Assembly (NCBI GenBank): GCA_965197275.1
Contig: CBDAMQ010000024.1
Coordinates: 124,001 to 188,000, forward strand
Origin: DASCOT01 sp965197275
GTDB lineage: Bacteria > Acidobacteriota > UBA890 > WLXD01
Length of the DNA stretch: 64,000 nt
Direction of reading: 5' to 3'
The notes beneath the pieces are model-generated. The model worked only from the letters and a program-made list of their open reading frames with translations. It ran no database searches and was not told the DNA's origin. A program made the translations under genes and the position numbers. Positions 16,735 to 28,918 of this stretch are shown piece after piece (the first letter of the stretch is position 1; every line of letters begins with the position of its first letter).

Positions 16735-18693
16735 GTGATCCATCCGCTACCTGTTGCTGAGCGTGCGTCCCGGCAACGTACGCTCCGACAGCGTTCGCCC
16801 CTCGTGAGACCAGGCGCTGGCTTCGGCGCGCTGGGTCTGGTTCTGGTCGCCACCGGCCTGCTCGTCGGCTCCAGCGGGCTGGCTGCCCAGGGGGCGGGGA
16901 CGCCGGCCGTCGAGCTCGAGCGGGATGTTTACGCCTTCGAGGTGCTCGACGCAGACGGCGTCGCGTACGCGCATCCGTTCCTCGGTGGGCTCAACCTGCC
17001 ACGACCGCAGCTTGCTGATATCGACGATGACGGCGATCTCGATCTCTTCGTGCAGGAGTACTCCGGCAATGTGATGTTCTTCGAACAGACCGGGACCCCG
17101 GACGCGCCGCGCTACGTCTGGCGCACCGATGCCTACCAGGATGTCGATATCGGCGAGTGGTACCTGTTCGTCGACGTCGACGGTGACGGCGACCTCGATC
17201 TGCTGGGCGAGGAGCGGTTCAGCCTGGTACGCATGTACCAAAACCAGGGCGACCGGGCGACGCCGCGCTTTGAACTGCTGACCGAACGCCTCATGGACAA
17301 TGAGGGTGAGCCGGTGTTCGCCGATCGACAGAACATCCCGAAGGTGGCCGACCTCGACTGTGACGGTCGCCTCGATCTCATGGTGGGGCGCGTCGAGGGC
17401 ACGATCACTCGCAACGAGATGGTCGAACTGGATCAACAGGGCGCGCCCGTGTTTCGCCACCTGGAAGATCGATTCCAGGGCATCGAGATCATCGGCCAGG
17501 TGCTCGGCGGTCCCACCCCCGGCACGTCTCCGAGCGGATCCTCGGGTGCCGGCAATCGAGGCACATTGCATGGCGCCAATACGATGGCGTTCGTCGACTT
17601 CGACGGGGATGGCGACCTCGATCTGTTCTGGGGCGACTTCTTCGAGCCCGGGCTGCTGCTGATCGAGAACCGCGGCTCCTGCCGATCCCCGTCGCTGCGC
17701 TCGGAGCCGATTCCCTTTCCACCCAACGATCCGGTGAGGACGAGTGGGTACAACGCCCCGGCTTTCGGTGATCTGGATGGCGACGGTGATGTCGATCTCC
17801 TGGTCGGCGTGCTCGGCGGAGCCTTCAACCCCAACAACACGAGCGTCGATAACTTCCTGCAGCTGGAGCGTACCGGTGCCCGACGACTCGAGCTGCGGAC
17901 ACGACGCTTCCTGAGTCAGGTGGACGTCGGTAGCGAGAGCTTCCCGGCCTTCGCCGACATCGATGCCGACGGTGATCTCGACCTGTTCCTCAGCAACAAG
18001 ATCGAGCCCGGCGATACGCGCGCCGGACGCGTGTTCTTCTTCGAGAACATCGGTAGCGCGACTCGGCCTCGTCTACAGCTGCGCGGCCCTGTCGCGGAGT
18101 TTTCCAGCGCCTACCACTACGCGCCTGCCTTCGGTGATCTGGACGCCGATGGTGATCTCGACATCCTCATGGGTAGCTGGGACGACGAGCTGCAGATGGT
18201 GCTCAACGAGGGCGACAGCAGTAGCCCGAGTTGGGTGGTGGCCGATCCTGAGATCGCCAAGCTCACTCGCGGGCGCAATGCGGTGCCGGCGCTGGGGGAT
18301 ATCGACGCCGACGGCGACCTCGACCTGTTTGTCGGCGAGTCTTCCGGGGAGCTGAACTTCTACCGCAACGTGGGCTCGTCAACCTCTCCGACCTACGAGC
18401 TTGTCGATGACAAGTTCGGTGCCATCGACGTCGGACGGCGCAGCGCGCCGACGTTGACCGATATCGACGGCGACGGCGATCTGGATCTGGTGGTGGGTTC
18501 CGAGGCCGAGGGGCTGACACTGTTTCGCAACGCCGGGACGCCGCAGTTGCCAGTGTTCGAGGCCGATGGTGCGTTGGCTACAGGTGGACATTCGTTCGTC
18601 ACTCCGGCGTTCGTCGATATCGACGGCGACGGCCGACTCGAGCTGTTCACCGGCGGTGTCGGCGGCGGCATCGAGGCGCACGTGCCGCGATAA
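16735..18693 (+). CDS. Secreted protein with ten Asp-rich FG-GAP/VCBS repeats
   Basis: 652 residues from the GTG at 16735 (GGAGA upstream at 16726-16730); a TTG at 16690 is in frame but less likely. A basic N-region of about 30 residues leads to a hydrophobic stretch ending G-L-A-A-Q. The rest is a propeller with ten Ca2+-loop motifs of the form D-x-D-x-D-G-x-x-D-L, for example DIDDDGDLDLF, DVDGDGDLDLL, DLDCDGRLDLM, DIDADGDLDLF (twice) and DIDGDGRLELF, spaced about 50-60 residues. Integrin-like FG-GAP/VCBS proteins of this kind bind calcium and act at the cell surface. It ends the run of secreted propeller genes. Confidence 0.88.
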   Translation: MIHPLPVAERASRQRTLRQRSPLVRPGAGFGALGLVLVATGLLVGSSGLAAQGAGTPAVELERDVYAFEVLDADGVAYAHPFLGGLNLPRPQLADIDDDGDLDLFVQEYSGNVMFFEQTGTPDAPRYVWRTDAYQDVDIGEWYLFVDVDGDGDLDLLGEERFSLVRMYQNQGDRATPRFELLTERLMDNEGEPVFADRQNIPKVADLDCDGRLDLMVGRVEGTITRNEMVELDQQGAPVFRHLEDRFQGIEIIGQVLGGPTPGTSPSGSSGAGNRGTLHGANTMAFVDFDGDGDLDLFWGDFFEPGLLLIENRGSCRSPSLRSEPIPFPPNDPVRTSGYNAPAFGDLDGDGDVDLLVGVLGGAFNPNNTSVDNFLQLERTGARRLELRTRRFLSQVDVGSESFPAFADIDADGDLDLFLSNKIEPGDTRAGRVFFFENIGSATRPRLQLRGPVAEFSSAYHYAPAFGDLDADGDLDILMGSWDDELQMVLNEGDSSSPSWVVADPEIAKLTRGRNAVPALGDIDADGDLDLFVGESSGELNFYRNVGSSTSPTYELVDDKFGAIDVGRRSAPTLTDIDGDGDLDLVVGSEAEGLTLFRNAGTPQLPVFEADGALATGGHSFVTPAFVDIDGDGRLELFTGGVGGGIEAHVPR

Positions 18694-18722
18694 ATCCGAC
18701 GCCACTGCTGCAGCGGGCCGGG

Positions 18723-19907
18723 CTACTCGAACGTGCCGCGGCGGCAGATCACGCCGTCACGCATCAGGACTTCACCGCCGGCAATCACCGTTCGAATATT
18801 CAGTTCCGAGTCCACCAGCAGCAGGTCGGCGTCGGCGCCCGACGCGATGGCTCCCTTGCCCGGAAGCTGGAGGACCCTCGCCGGGTTGACGGTCGCCGTG
18901 GCGAGCGCCTTTGATAGCGTAAGTCCCTCCACCCGCACCGCATCGACGATCTGTCGCCAGATCTCGTGCGGTCGGCCGCTCACCAGGCGCAGGAGGGCTC
19001 CGTCGGCATCGAACTCGGGCAGCGAGCCGCAGGCATCGGAGCTCATGGTGACGTTGTCGACCGGGACGCCGGCTTCCAGCAGCTCGCGTAGGGCCCGCGA
19101 GGGCTTGAGTTCCGCATCGTCGGCGTCGGTCCAGCCGCAGGCCGTGATGTCCACCGGCGCTTCGAGCGCGTACTGCTTGGCGTGCTCGAAACAGTAGGCG
19201 TTGCGATTCACGTGGGTAGGGTAGAACTGCGAACGGCCGAGCTCGGAAATCCTCACCGCCTCGTAGACGACGCGGAACGGCTCCTCCGCGTCGCCAAGGT
19301 GAAGGTGGACGAGTCCGCACTTGCCGCCGAGCATGCCGCCGCGGCGAGCTTCCTTGGCCAGACGAACGAGATCCAGGGCCTCGGGGTTGGAGGAGCGGTG
19401 ATCGGCGATGGCGATCTCACCGACCCCGATGACCTCGTCGATGATGGCGATATCGCGTGCCACATCGCCGGTGAGCGTCGGCGGCGGCAACTGGTACGAG
19501 CCGGTCCAGATCCAGGCCGAGACGCCTTCGGCTCGCAATCCCTTTGCTTTCATCAGCAGGTTGTCGAGGCTACGCGTGACGCCGTCGGTGCCCAGCAAAC
19601 CAACGACGGTGGTGATCCCCGCCTCGATCATCCATGACAACGGCATCTCCGGGGTGCGCGTTGCCGGTCCGCCTTCACCGCCAGCGCCGGCGATGTGAAC
19701 ATGACCATCAATCAATCCGGGCACGACCATCTGATCGGTGGCATCGATCATCTGTACGTCGATTCCAGAGGGCGGATCGATGTCGCCCGCGAGCTCGACG
19801 ATGCGGCCGCCGGCGCATAAGACGTCGCGGACGCCGACCGATACGGGCGTGTAGCAGTCCGCATGACGGATCAGGACGGGAACGGGGCCAGCGCGCTCGC
19901 GGTGCAA
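18723..19907 (-). CDS. iadA: Isoaspartyl dipeptidase (beta-aspartyl peptidase)
   Basis: 394 residues, amidohydrolase fold; hydrolyses beta-aspartyl dipeptides from damaged proteins. Seen: GLIDGHVHIAGAGGEGG (HxH metal pair and the GGGGEGG-type loop), TGSYQLPPPTLTG, ADHRS, M-L-G-G-K-C-G, H-L-H-L-G-D, PTHVNRN, TMSSDACGS (last Asp ligand), GKGAIASGADADLL. Where E. coli IadA has the carboxylated, metal-bridging Lys (I-G-V-K-C-A-I), this protein reads I-G-V-G-E-I-A-I, so a Glu may take its place (from memory of the E. coli sequence). The start is a TTG at 19907, 10 bases after metH, so co-transcribed; a later start is possible. Confidence 0.88.
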   Translation of the reverse strand: MHRERAGPVPVLIRHADCYTPVSVGVRDVLCAGGRIVELAGDIDPPSGIDVQMIDATDQMVVPGLIDGHVHIAGAGGEGGPATRTPEMPLSWMIEAGITTVVGLLGTDGVTRSLDNLLMKAKGLRAEGVSAWIWTGSYQLPPPTLTGDVARDIAIIDEVIGVGEIAIADHRSSNPEALDLVRLAKEARRGGMLGGKCGLVHLHLGDAEEPFRVVYEAVRISELGRSQFYPTHVNRNAYCFEHAKQYALEAPVDITACGWTDADDAELKPSRALRELLEAGVPVDNVTMSSDACGSLPEFDADGALLRLVSGRPHEIWRQIVDAVRVEGLTLSKALATATVNPARVLQLPGKGAIASGADADLLLVDSELNIRTVIAGGEVLMRDGVICRRGTFE

Positions 19908-19917
19908 AAGGATTAGC

Positions 19918-23592
<3,675 letters not shown>

Positions 23593-23748
23593 CGAAGGCT
23601 TCCGGGTCGGCGAAGGAAGTGAGCGCGGCGGCGCTCCGATTGCGCGGCGCTGTCAGCAGTGTAGCACCGGGCCGGCACACCAAACTGCCCTTGCCGTGGC
23701 CGACTCGCTCGCTCCTCGAGCGGTTACCGAACACCGGTCGGCGCAGGT

Positions 23749-25950
23749 TCAGGGGCCCGACACGCTCGCCCGTAGACGCTCGAGCATGGCACGCATGCGC
23801 GGCTGTTCGGGACGAAGACCCAGCGATTGCTCGATGAGCTCGCGAGCGCGTGCGGCGTTGCCGTCGGCGAGGTACTCGGCGGCAAGCGCATTCAGGAGCT
23901 CAGGTGTTTCATCCGCACCGCCAATGCGCGCCCGCTCGTAGTAGCGGACTGTGTCACGGTGCTCTGCCAGCAGAGCGGCAACCTCCGCCAGCTGTAGCAA
24001 GAGGGTCGCGTCGTTGGGCGCTTGCACGAGCCGTGGCTCGAGAAGCGCACGGAGCTCGGATAGTCGCCTGAGCTCGGTCAGTAGCTCGGCCACGAGGGCC
24101 AAGGCGCTGGCTGAGCTCGATTCGCGGCGCAGCGCATCCTGCGCAATGGCGAGCGCTCCGTCCGGATCTCCGAGCACGCGCAACTGGCGAGCGCGCGTCA
24201 GCAGCGAGTCGGGGTCGGTGGCCGGAGGCGTGGCGGATGCGTGCGCCTGGGGTGACCGATATGCATCAGCGTCGGTGATCCGGACCGGCAGTGGCGGCTG
24301 GTACCAACCGTCGATGGCGAGGTCGATCTCGACCGTGTAGTCGCCAGCACTAACCGCCTCCAGCGGTATCGCGGTGAGCTGATTGAGCACACCGTGTCGG
24401 TCTTTTCTGACCACCGGCAAGATCGTTGCTTTGCGCGCCGCGACTTCGCCTCCGACACCGCGCAGCGTGTACGTCGCGGCCACATCATCAACGTACTCGG
24501 TCGGCGCGTACAACTGGTGAAAGATCCACAAGGTGCCGCCACTGGGGAACGGACCGTCGAACGCTGGAATCACGAAGTTGCGGCCAAGCTGGAAGGCATA
24601 GTGCGGACCGAAGCGGTCGTAGTCCGCACCGAAGTCCTCGTGTTCCGCGACCAGAAGCGCGGGGCTTCCGGACAACGTTGTCGGCGACGGCGATGGCACC
24701 ACCACGCGCTGCTCGTGGCGCCCGAACTCGCGCGTCACATTGTTCTCGATCATCAGCCCGACCGAGTAGCTACCGGGGACGGCCAGGATCCGATCGAGGT
24801 AGCTCAACGGCCCTAGCGTAAGCCTACGAGCCTCGCTGCTTTCCAGCGCCGCCTCGATGCTGTGCTCTTGCGAGCCGGAAATCGCCAGCCCACCGGAGCT
24901 CAGGGATGAAGTGACGCCAAAGGTGACGTAGTTGGATCCTTCCCTGGCACGGAGGTTCAAGCGTGCGCCGGGAGTGCGTAGGGCATAGTGCACGAACGGT
25001 AGGCCTGAAGGGTCCAACAGCCCAATCGCCATGGCCTCCAGGGGCAATGTCTCGAAGCGTACGTCCGAGTCGGCTGAACCGGTCAGCACCCGGTAGGCCC
25101 AATCGGCGCGTGGCATGACGCGGCTAGGTAGGTCGTCGATCTGCGCCAGCAGCAGCTCGGAGCGCAGCGGTGACATATCGACTCCGATGCCGGTACCGGG
25201 GATCAGGCTGATCGAAGCGTTCGATAGCTCGGCGTCGACCAAATCGAGGGCCGCCAGTATTCCCACCTGATCCCCGTGTTGAGTGAATCGACCGCGTGAG
25301 GTGCGCTCTTCGGCGACCATCACGTCGCGGGCGTAATTGTGGCCCGAGGGATTCAGCAGGCTCTCCGGTCGATCCGCTACCGGACTGTAGAGCCGATAGT
25401 CGCCGAAGCCACCGCGACGGAAGAACAGCACGTAGAAGAACGGCGGTAGCCCGAGCTCCGGCGAGGAAGCATAGGTCCACATCTCCATTGGATAGGCCAG
25501 CTGCGTGCTCGGAAACCTCATCACGCTACGCGGTTGGCCGAGGCGCATGTAGATGCGGCCCCTGTCACCGAGCCATCCTGCAGTGGGAGAGCCGCGGCTG
25601 AACTGCTCCGTGACGAAGGCCAGGCGTCGGGCGTGCTCGTCGCGATACTCGTTGGCGCGCGTACCCGGAGTGGGATCGCGATTGCGCCAGAATCCGGCAA
25701 TGAAACGGTCGCGTTGCTCGTCGCTGGTCAGACGTAGGAACACGTCGCGTTCGGTCGCCGTGATGATCCAGCGGACGTCGCGCTCGAGCCAGGCGCGGTA
25801 CTCATCGGACAGCGCCTCGATCTCTACGGCTGGAAAGGCCTCCAGATCGACGGGCTGCTGCTGAAGCGCCCGCGCAGGTACCGATGTCAGCTGCAGCGCG
25901 GCAACCACCCCGATCAGCACAGACGACAAGGCTCGACTCATGGCCTTCAT
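23749..25950 (-). CDS. GWxTD-domain secreted protein with C-terminal TPRs
   Basis: 733 residues. From the ATG at 25950 a signal peptide (residues 1-~28, cut near A-R-A) leads to the GWxTD domain: FLRLTSDEQRDRFIAGFWRN, R-D-P-T-P-G-T-x-x-N-E-Y-R-D-E-H, G-W-L-G-D-R-G-R-I-Y-M-R-L-G-Q-P, here G-W-L-G-D in place of G-W-x-T-D. The middle part resembles beta-sandwich repeats. Residues ~610-730 are Ala/Leu/Arg-rich helical repeats of TPR type (A-L-A-I-A-Q-D-A-L-R, Y-L-A-D-G-N-A-A-R-A). Function unknown. The earlier in-frame start at 26133 would lie inside the neighbouring gene. Confidence 0.82.
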   Translation of the reverse strand: MKAMSRALSSVLIGVVAALQLTSVPARALQQQPVDLEAFPAVEIEALSDEYRAWLERDVRWIITATERDVFLRLTSDEQRDRFIAGFWRNRDPTPGTRANEYRDEHARRLAFVTEQFSRGSPTAGWLGDRGRIYMRLGQPRSVMRFPSTQLAYPMEMWTYASSPELGLPPFFYVLFFRRGGFGDYRLYSPVADRPESLLNPSGHNYARDVMVAEERTSRGRFTQHGDQVGILAALDLVDAELSNASISLIPGTGIGVDMSPLRSELLLAQIDDLPSRVMPRADWAYRVLTGSADSDVRFETLPLEAMAIGLLDPSGLPFVHYALRTPGARLNLRAREGSNYVTFGVTSSLSSGGLAISGSQEHSIEAALESSEARRLTLGPLSYLDRILAVPGSYSVGLMIENNVTREFGRHEQRVVVPSPSPTTLSGSPALLVAEHEDFGADYDRFGPHYAFQLGRNFVIPAFDGPFPSGGTLWIFHQLYAPTEYVDDVAATYTLRGVGGEVAARKATILPVVRKDRHGVLNQLTAIPLEAVSAGDYTVEIDLAIDGWYQPPLPVRITDADAYRSPQAHASATPPATDPDSLLTRARQLRVLGDPDGALAIAQDALRRESSSASALALVAELLTELRRLSELRALLEPRLVQAPNDATLLLQLAEVAALLAEHRDTVRYYERARIGGADETPELLNALAAEYLADGNAARARELIEQSLGLRPEQPRMRAMLERLRASVSGP

Positions 25951-25997
25951 GCTATCCGAGGGAGGGCGTACGCTGCCGGCCGAGGTCGGGCGTTTGG

Positions 25998-27083
25998 CTA
26001 CGCCGCGAGCTTGCCGGAGCCCCGATCCGTAGACGTCAGATGCCGGAGAGCCCGTGCGGCGCTGCGCGCTCTCGTCAGGGCTTCGCTCGGTAGTGTGGTC
26101 AAGCCGGCATAGAGGCCGGCGCGCCATCCCCATCGCTGTCTCAGACTACTGCTCAGATGCCGTCGGGCTCTGCGGTAGTCACCGTCGTAGTAGCAGCTCA
26201 TCCCGGCCCACTCGTGAGCCGCTGCCCGCAGCTCCCGAAGCTGTCGATCCGACCAATGCAGCAGGGCTCGATCGTGTTCAATGACCGGCTCGATCACGCG
26301 GAGGTAGTTAACCGCCATCACGTGCTGGAGATCGTCACGCGTCAGCTGGTCGGTGCGCCCGGTCATGTATGTCATGGTCGCCAGATTGACCAGGGCGACA
26401 GCGGACTCTCGACAGGTCCGCAGGTGGAAATCGAAGGCTTCGCCCACCGGTCGCAGCTTCTCGTTGAACTCACCGACCTGCCGGGCGATCTCGCGCCGCA
26501 GCAACACCGTCGATGTATGCACCAGATTTCCGGCCAGCATCGGCGAAAAGATCGATCCACTGTAGACGCTGGCGCCGCGAGCCGGGACGTTGGATTCGGG
26601 CAGCAGGTCGCCGAGCGCTACCGCAGAGCTGAACAGCTCCGCTTTCGGGAAGCGCCGATAGTTGTCGTACATGATCGTCAGATACGCCGGACTCTCCATG
26701 CTCCCGTCGGGTCTGACCGCTTCCATCTCGGTCCATACCATCCCGATTTCGGGGAGTGCCCGCATCACGTCGAGCTGTAGCCGCAGCTTGAAGGGCTTCC
26801 AGATGTCGTCCGAATCCAGGAATGCGATGAAATCGCCGTGTGCCTCCGCCAGGCCGGTATTGCGTGCCGCCGCCACGCCTCCGTTGGCCTGCCAGACGTA
26901 CCGGATTCGCTCATCGGTGGCGTAGCGTCCCAGCAACTCGGCCGTGCCGTCGATTGAGCCGTCGTCGACGACGAGAAGCTCCCAGTTGAAGTGGGACTGC
27001 GCCCGTACGCTGTCGATTGCCGCCTGCAGACAGTACGCCCGGTTGTAGGTGGGCAGAATGACGCTGACCAGGTCCGTGGGCAT
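25998..27083 (-). CDS. Family 2 glycosyltransferase
   Basis: 361 residues from the ATG at 27083; ATG 27131 and TTG 27155 are alternative starts with no better ribosome site. GT-A fold: SVILPTYNRAYCLQAAIDSV, LLVVDDGSIDGT, N-G-G-V-A-A-A-R-N-T-G-L, then FIAFLDSDDIW holding the D-x-D metal motif. A longer C-terminal half (Y-Y-D-G-D-Y-R-R-A-R-R-H-L-S-S-S) looks like one TPR-type helix pair. It should transfer a sugar from a nucleotide donor to a lipid, protein or polysaccharide acceptor; the acceptor cannot be told. No other polysaccharide gene is nearby. Confidence 0.88.
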   Translation of the reverse strand: MPTDLVSVILPTYNRAYCLQAAIDSVRAQSHFNWELLVVDDGSIDGTAELLGRYATDERIRYVWQANGGVAAARNTGLAEAHGDFIAFLDSDDIWKPFKLRLQLDVMRALPEIGMVWTEMEAVRPDGSMESPAYLTIMYDNYRRFPKAELFSSAVALGDLLPESNVPARGASVYSGSIFSPMLAGNLVHTSTVLLRREIARQVGEFNEKLRPVGEAFDFHLRTCRESAVALVNLATMTYMTGRTDQLTRDDLQHVMAVNYLRVIEPVIEHDRALLHWSDRQLRELRAAAHEWAGMSCYYDGDYRRARRHLSSSLRQRWGWRAGLYAGLTTLPSEALTRARSAARALRHLTSTDRGSGKLAA

Positions 27084-27507
27084 ATAGATCCATCTTGCCT
27101 GTGCGCACTGGAGGTTCGGGGACGCTTGCATGTGGCGCTCTGCGGGCAAGGTCAAGCTATCGCCGGCTCGCTAAGCCCTGCATGCCTTTTGTCCGTCCGC
27201 AGATCACTTGGCCGGCCAGGAGGTGCCGCTGGGGTCCAGCTGGGGCGTGTCGGCCTCCCGACGCCCTCCCTCGCCCCCTTGCTGAGGAACCCCTTCTGGC
27301 GACCCTACGGGGTCTGTCGGCACGAGCCGGTTTGGCTCGTCGAACCAGTTGAGCACTTAAGTGGATCTGTGTGACCGGCCTTTGCATTGGCCGCGAGATT
27401 CATGAACTATGCCGGGGCGCAAGTGCAGGCCACTAGTGCGACAGCGGTCGTGCCCACCGGCTCACCCTCGGTGCCGGATGGGTCCCCTTTTTCTTGGAGG
27501 ACTCCAG
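27084..27507. other. Gene-poor stretch before the amidohydrolase
   Basis: About 420 bases without an intact gene. It contains the reverse-strand kinase C-terminal relic (27298-27356) and, at 27496-27500, the GGAGG that serves the amidohydrolase. The sequence around 27230-27300 is repetitive in C and T and has no obvious coding signal. Confidence 0.6.
27298..27356 (-). pseudogene. C-terminal relic of a TolB-type kinase gene (copy A)
   Basis: On the minus strand this reads V-L-N-W-F-D-E-P-N-R-L-V-P-T-D-P, about 70% identical to copy B at 28832-28885. From memory, the block N-W-F-[DE]-E-L-K-R-L-V-P-T is the conserved end of bacterial serine/threonine kinases with TolB/WD40-like periplasmic propellers. 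No kinase or propeller sequence precedes it, and the usual stop is lost: the frame runs on for ~30 codons. Confidence 0.5.
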
Positions 27508-28803
27508 ATGGTGCGTCGAATAGCTTTGGGCCTCGTCGCGATATGGCTCCACGCGACTCCAGTGTCCAGCCAGGTTGTCGCGATCAAGGCAGGACAGGTA
27601 GTGAATACCGAGTCCGGCACGACCGCGACAAACCAAATCATTATCGTCGAGTCTGGTGTCGTTAAGGCTGTTGGCCCGGGTCTTCCAATCCCTGACGGTG
27701 CCGAGCTTGTGGACCTCTCGACCTCGACCGTCCTCCCGGGACTATTCGATGCCCATACGCACCTTTGCATGAACGTTCGTCCTGGACGCGACGCGGGCAA
27801 CTACTACCTCACCACCCTGCAGGATTCCGATGCAGCGCGGGCACTCGACGGTGTAATAAACGGCCGGTCGATGCTTAATGCAGGCTTCACCACCGTTCGT
27901 GACATCGGCAATGAGGGGGCGTATGCGTGCACGGAGTTGCGCCGTGCCATTGAAGCGGGGCGTCTTGTTGGCCCCACCATAATCAATGCCGGCCGGATCA
28001 TCGCCCCGTTTGGGGGGCAGTTCAGCCTCCAGCCAGACAGGCCAAATCTCGGTGAGCCTGAGTATTTCTTCGCCGATACGCGGGACGAAATGGTCAAAGC
28101 TATCCGTGAAAACGTTCATTACGGCGCGATGGTGATCAAGATCGTGGTCGATGATCAGGACTATATTTACTCACCTGATGACATCAGGTTCATGAAAGAG
28201 GAGGCGGCTCGCGCCGGTCGGCGGTTGGCCGCACATGCCTGGACAGCCAAGGGCGCTCACAATGCGGCTGAAGCCGGGGTTACCTCGATCGAGCACCTGT
28301 GGGCGATCGAGGATGCTGACCTCGAATTGGCAAAAACGAATGGTGTCACTGCTGTGTTCACTCCGTTCCCGGGCGAGGAGTGGGCCGCCTGCTGCCAGCA
28401 GCACTACCCGGGATTTGTATTGGAGAGGCCCACGGCGGAGGAAATGGCTGGAGTGCATGCCCAGCAGATTGACCGCATCAGCAGTGCCCTGAGGATCGGG
28501 GTGCCGATGGTCTTCGGCTCCGATGCGGTCACTGAGCTACCCGGGCATACGCGTGGGACTCTGGCCATGAGCCGCATCGACATGTTTACGGAGGCAGGGA
28601 TGACGCCCGTTCACCTACTCCGGTCCATGACGACAGGGGCCGCGGAGCTATTGGGCGTGGCCGAGGTGCGCGGAACGATTGCACCGGGAATGGCGGCAGA
28701 CCTCATTGCCACACCGCGTAATCCCCTTGATGACATCCAGGAACTGAAGCGCGTGTTCTTTGTTATGAAAGACGGAGTGATCGTTCGTCAGGGTCCATCT
28801 TGA
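27508..28803 (+). CDS. Secreted amidohydrolase (Xaa-Pro/Xaa-Arg dipeptidase-like)
   Basis: 431 residues, starting at the ATG at 27508 behind GGAGG; signal peptide to about residue 22 (P-V-S-S-Q). Metal-dependent barrel: DAHTHLCMN (HxH), MVIKIVVDD with a Lys at the bridging position, RRLAAHAWTAKGAHNA and SIEHLWAI (two His ligands), VFGSDAV (Asp). It ends GTIAPGMAADLI and a small beta domain. The closest known relatives hydrolyse dipeptides such as Xaa-Pro, Xaa-Lys or Xaa-Arg; the exact substrate is inference. It is flanked on both sides by kinase C-terminal relics, and third codon positions look less GC-rich than in the core genes. Confidence 0.85.
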   Translation: MVRRIALGLVAIWLHATPVSSQVVAIKAGQVVNTESGTTATNQIIIVESGVVKAVGPGLPIPDGAELVDLSTSTVLPGLFDAHTHLCMNVRPGRDAGNYYLTTLQDSDAARALDGVINGRSMLNAGFTTVRDIGNEGAYACTELRRAIEAGRLVGPTIINAGRIIAPFGGQFSLQPDRPNLGEPEYFFADTRDEMVKAIRENVHYGAMVIKIVVDDQDYIYSPDDIRFMKEEAARAGRRLAAHAWTAKGAHNAAEAGVTSIEHLWAIEDADLELAKTNGVTAVFTPFPGEEWAACCQQHYPGFVLERPTAEEMAGVHAQQIDRISSALRIGVPMVFGSDAVTELPGHTRGTLAMSRIDMFTEAGMTPVHLLRSMTTGAAELLGVAEVRGTIAPGMAADLIATPRNPLDDIQELKRVFFVMKDGVIVRQGPS

Positions 28804-28831
28804 ACCACTAGCACTAGGCTGGCTAGCGACG

Positions 28832-28885
28832 CTACGGCTCCGTCGGCACGAGCCGCTTCAGCTCGTCGAACCAGTTGGTCCAACG
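28832..28885 (-). pseudogene. C-terminal relic of a TolB-type kinase gene (copy B)
   Basis: The minus-strand frame reads T-N-W-F-D-E-L-K-R-L-V-P-T-E-P and then a TAG at 28834-28832, so a perfect gene end with nothing upstream: the M14 peptidase stop lies only 33 bases away. It pairs with copy A across the amidohydrolase as a direct repeat of ~55 bases. The relic carries a hairpin (CGAGC ... GCTCG) which could act as a terminator. Confidence 0.55.
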
Positions 28886-28918
28886 AGTTACGCATCGGCC
28901 CCAAACACTTGGGGCAGG

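Noticed and set aside
23593..23748. SAH or cobalamin riboswitch upstream of metH
   Set aside because: A GAGGAGCGAGC stretch and a GCGCTCACTTCC stretch look superficially like parts of the SAH riboswitch, but the expected pairing and spacing are not met. No B12 box was seen.
27298..28885. attC or insertion-sequence terminal repeats around the amidohydrolase
   Set aside because: The ~55-base repeat has a hairpin, but no RYYYAAC/GTTRRRY ends and no transposase; it reads as a protein C-terminus on the minus strand with a stop.
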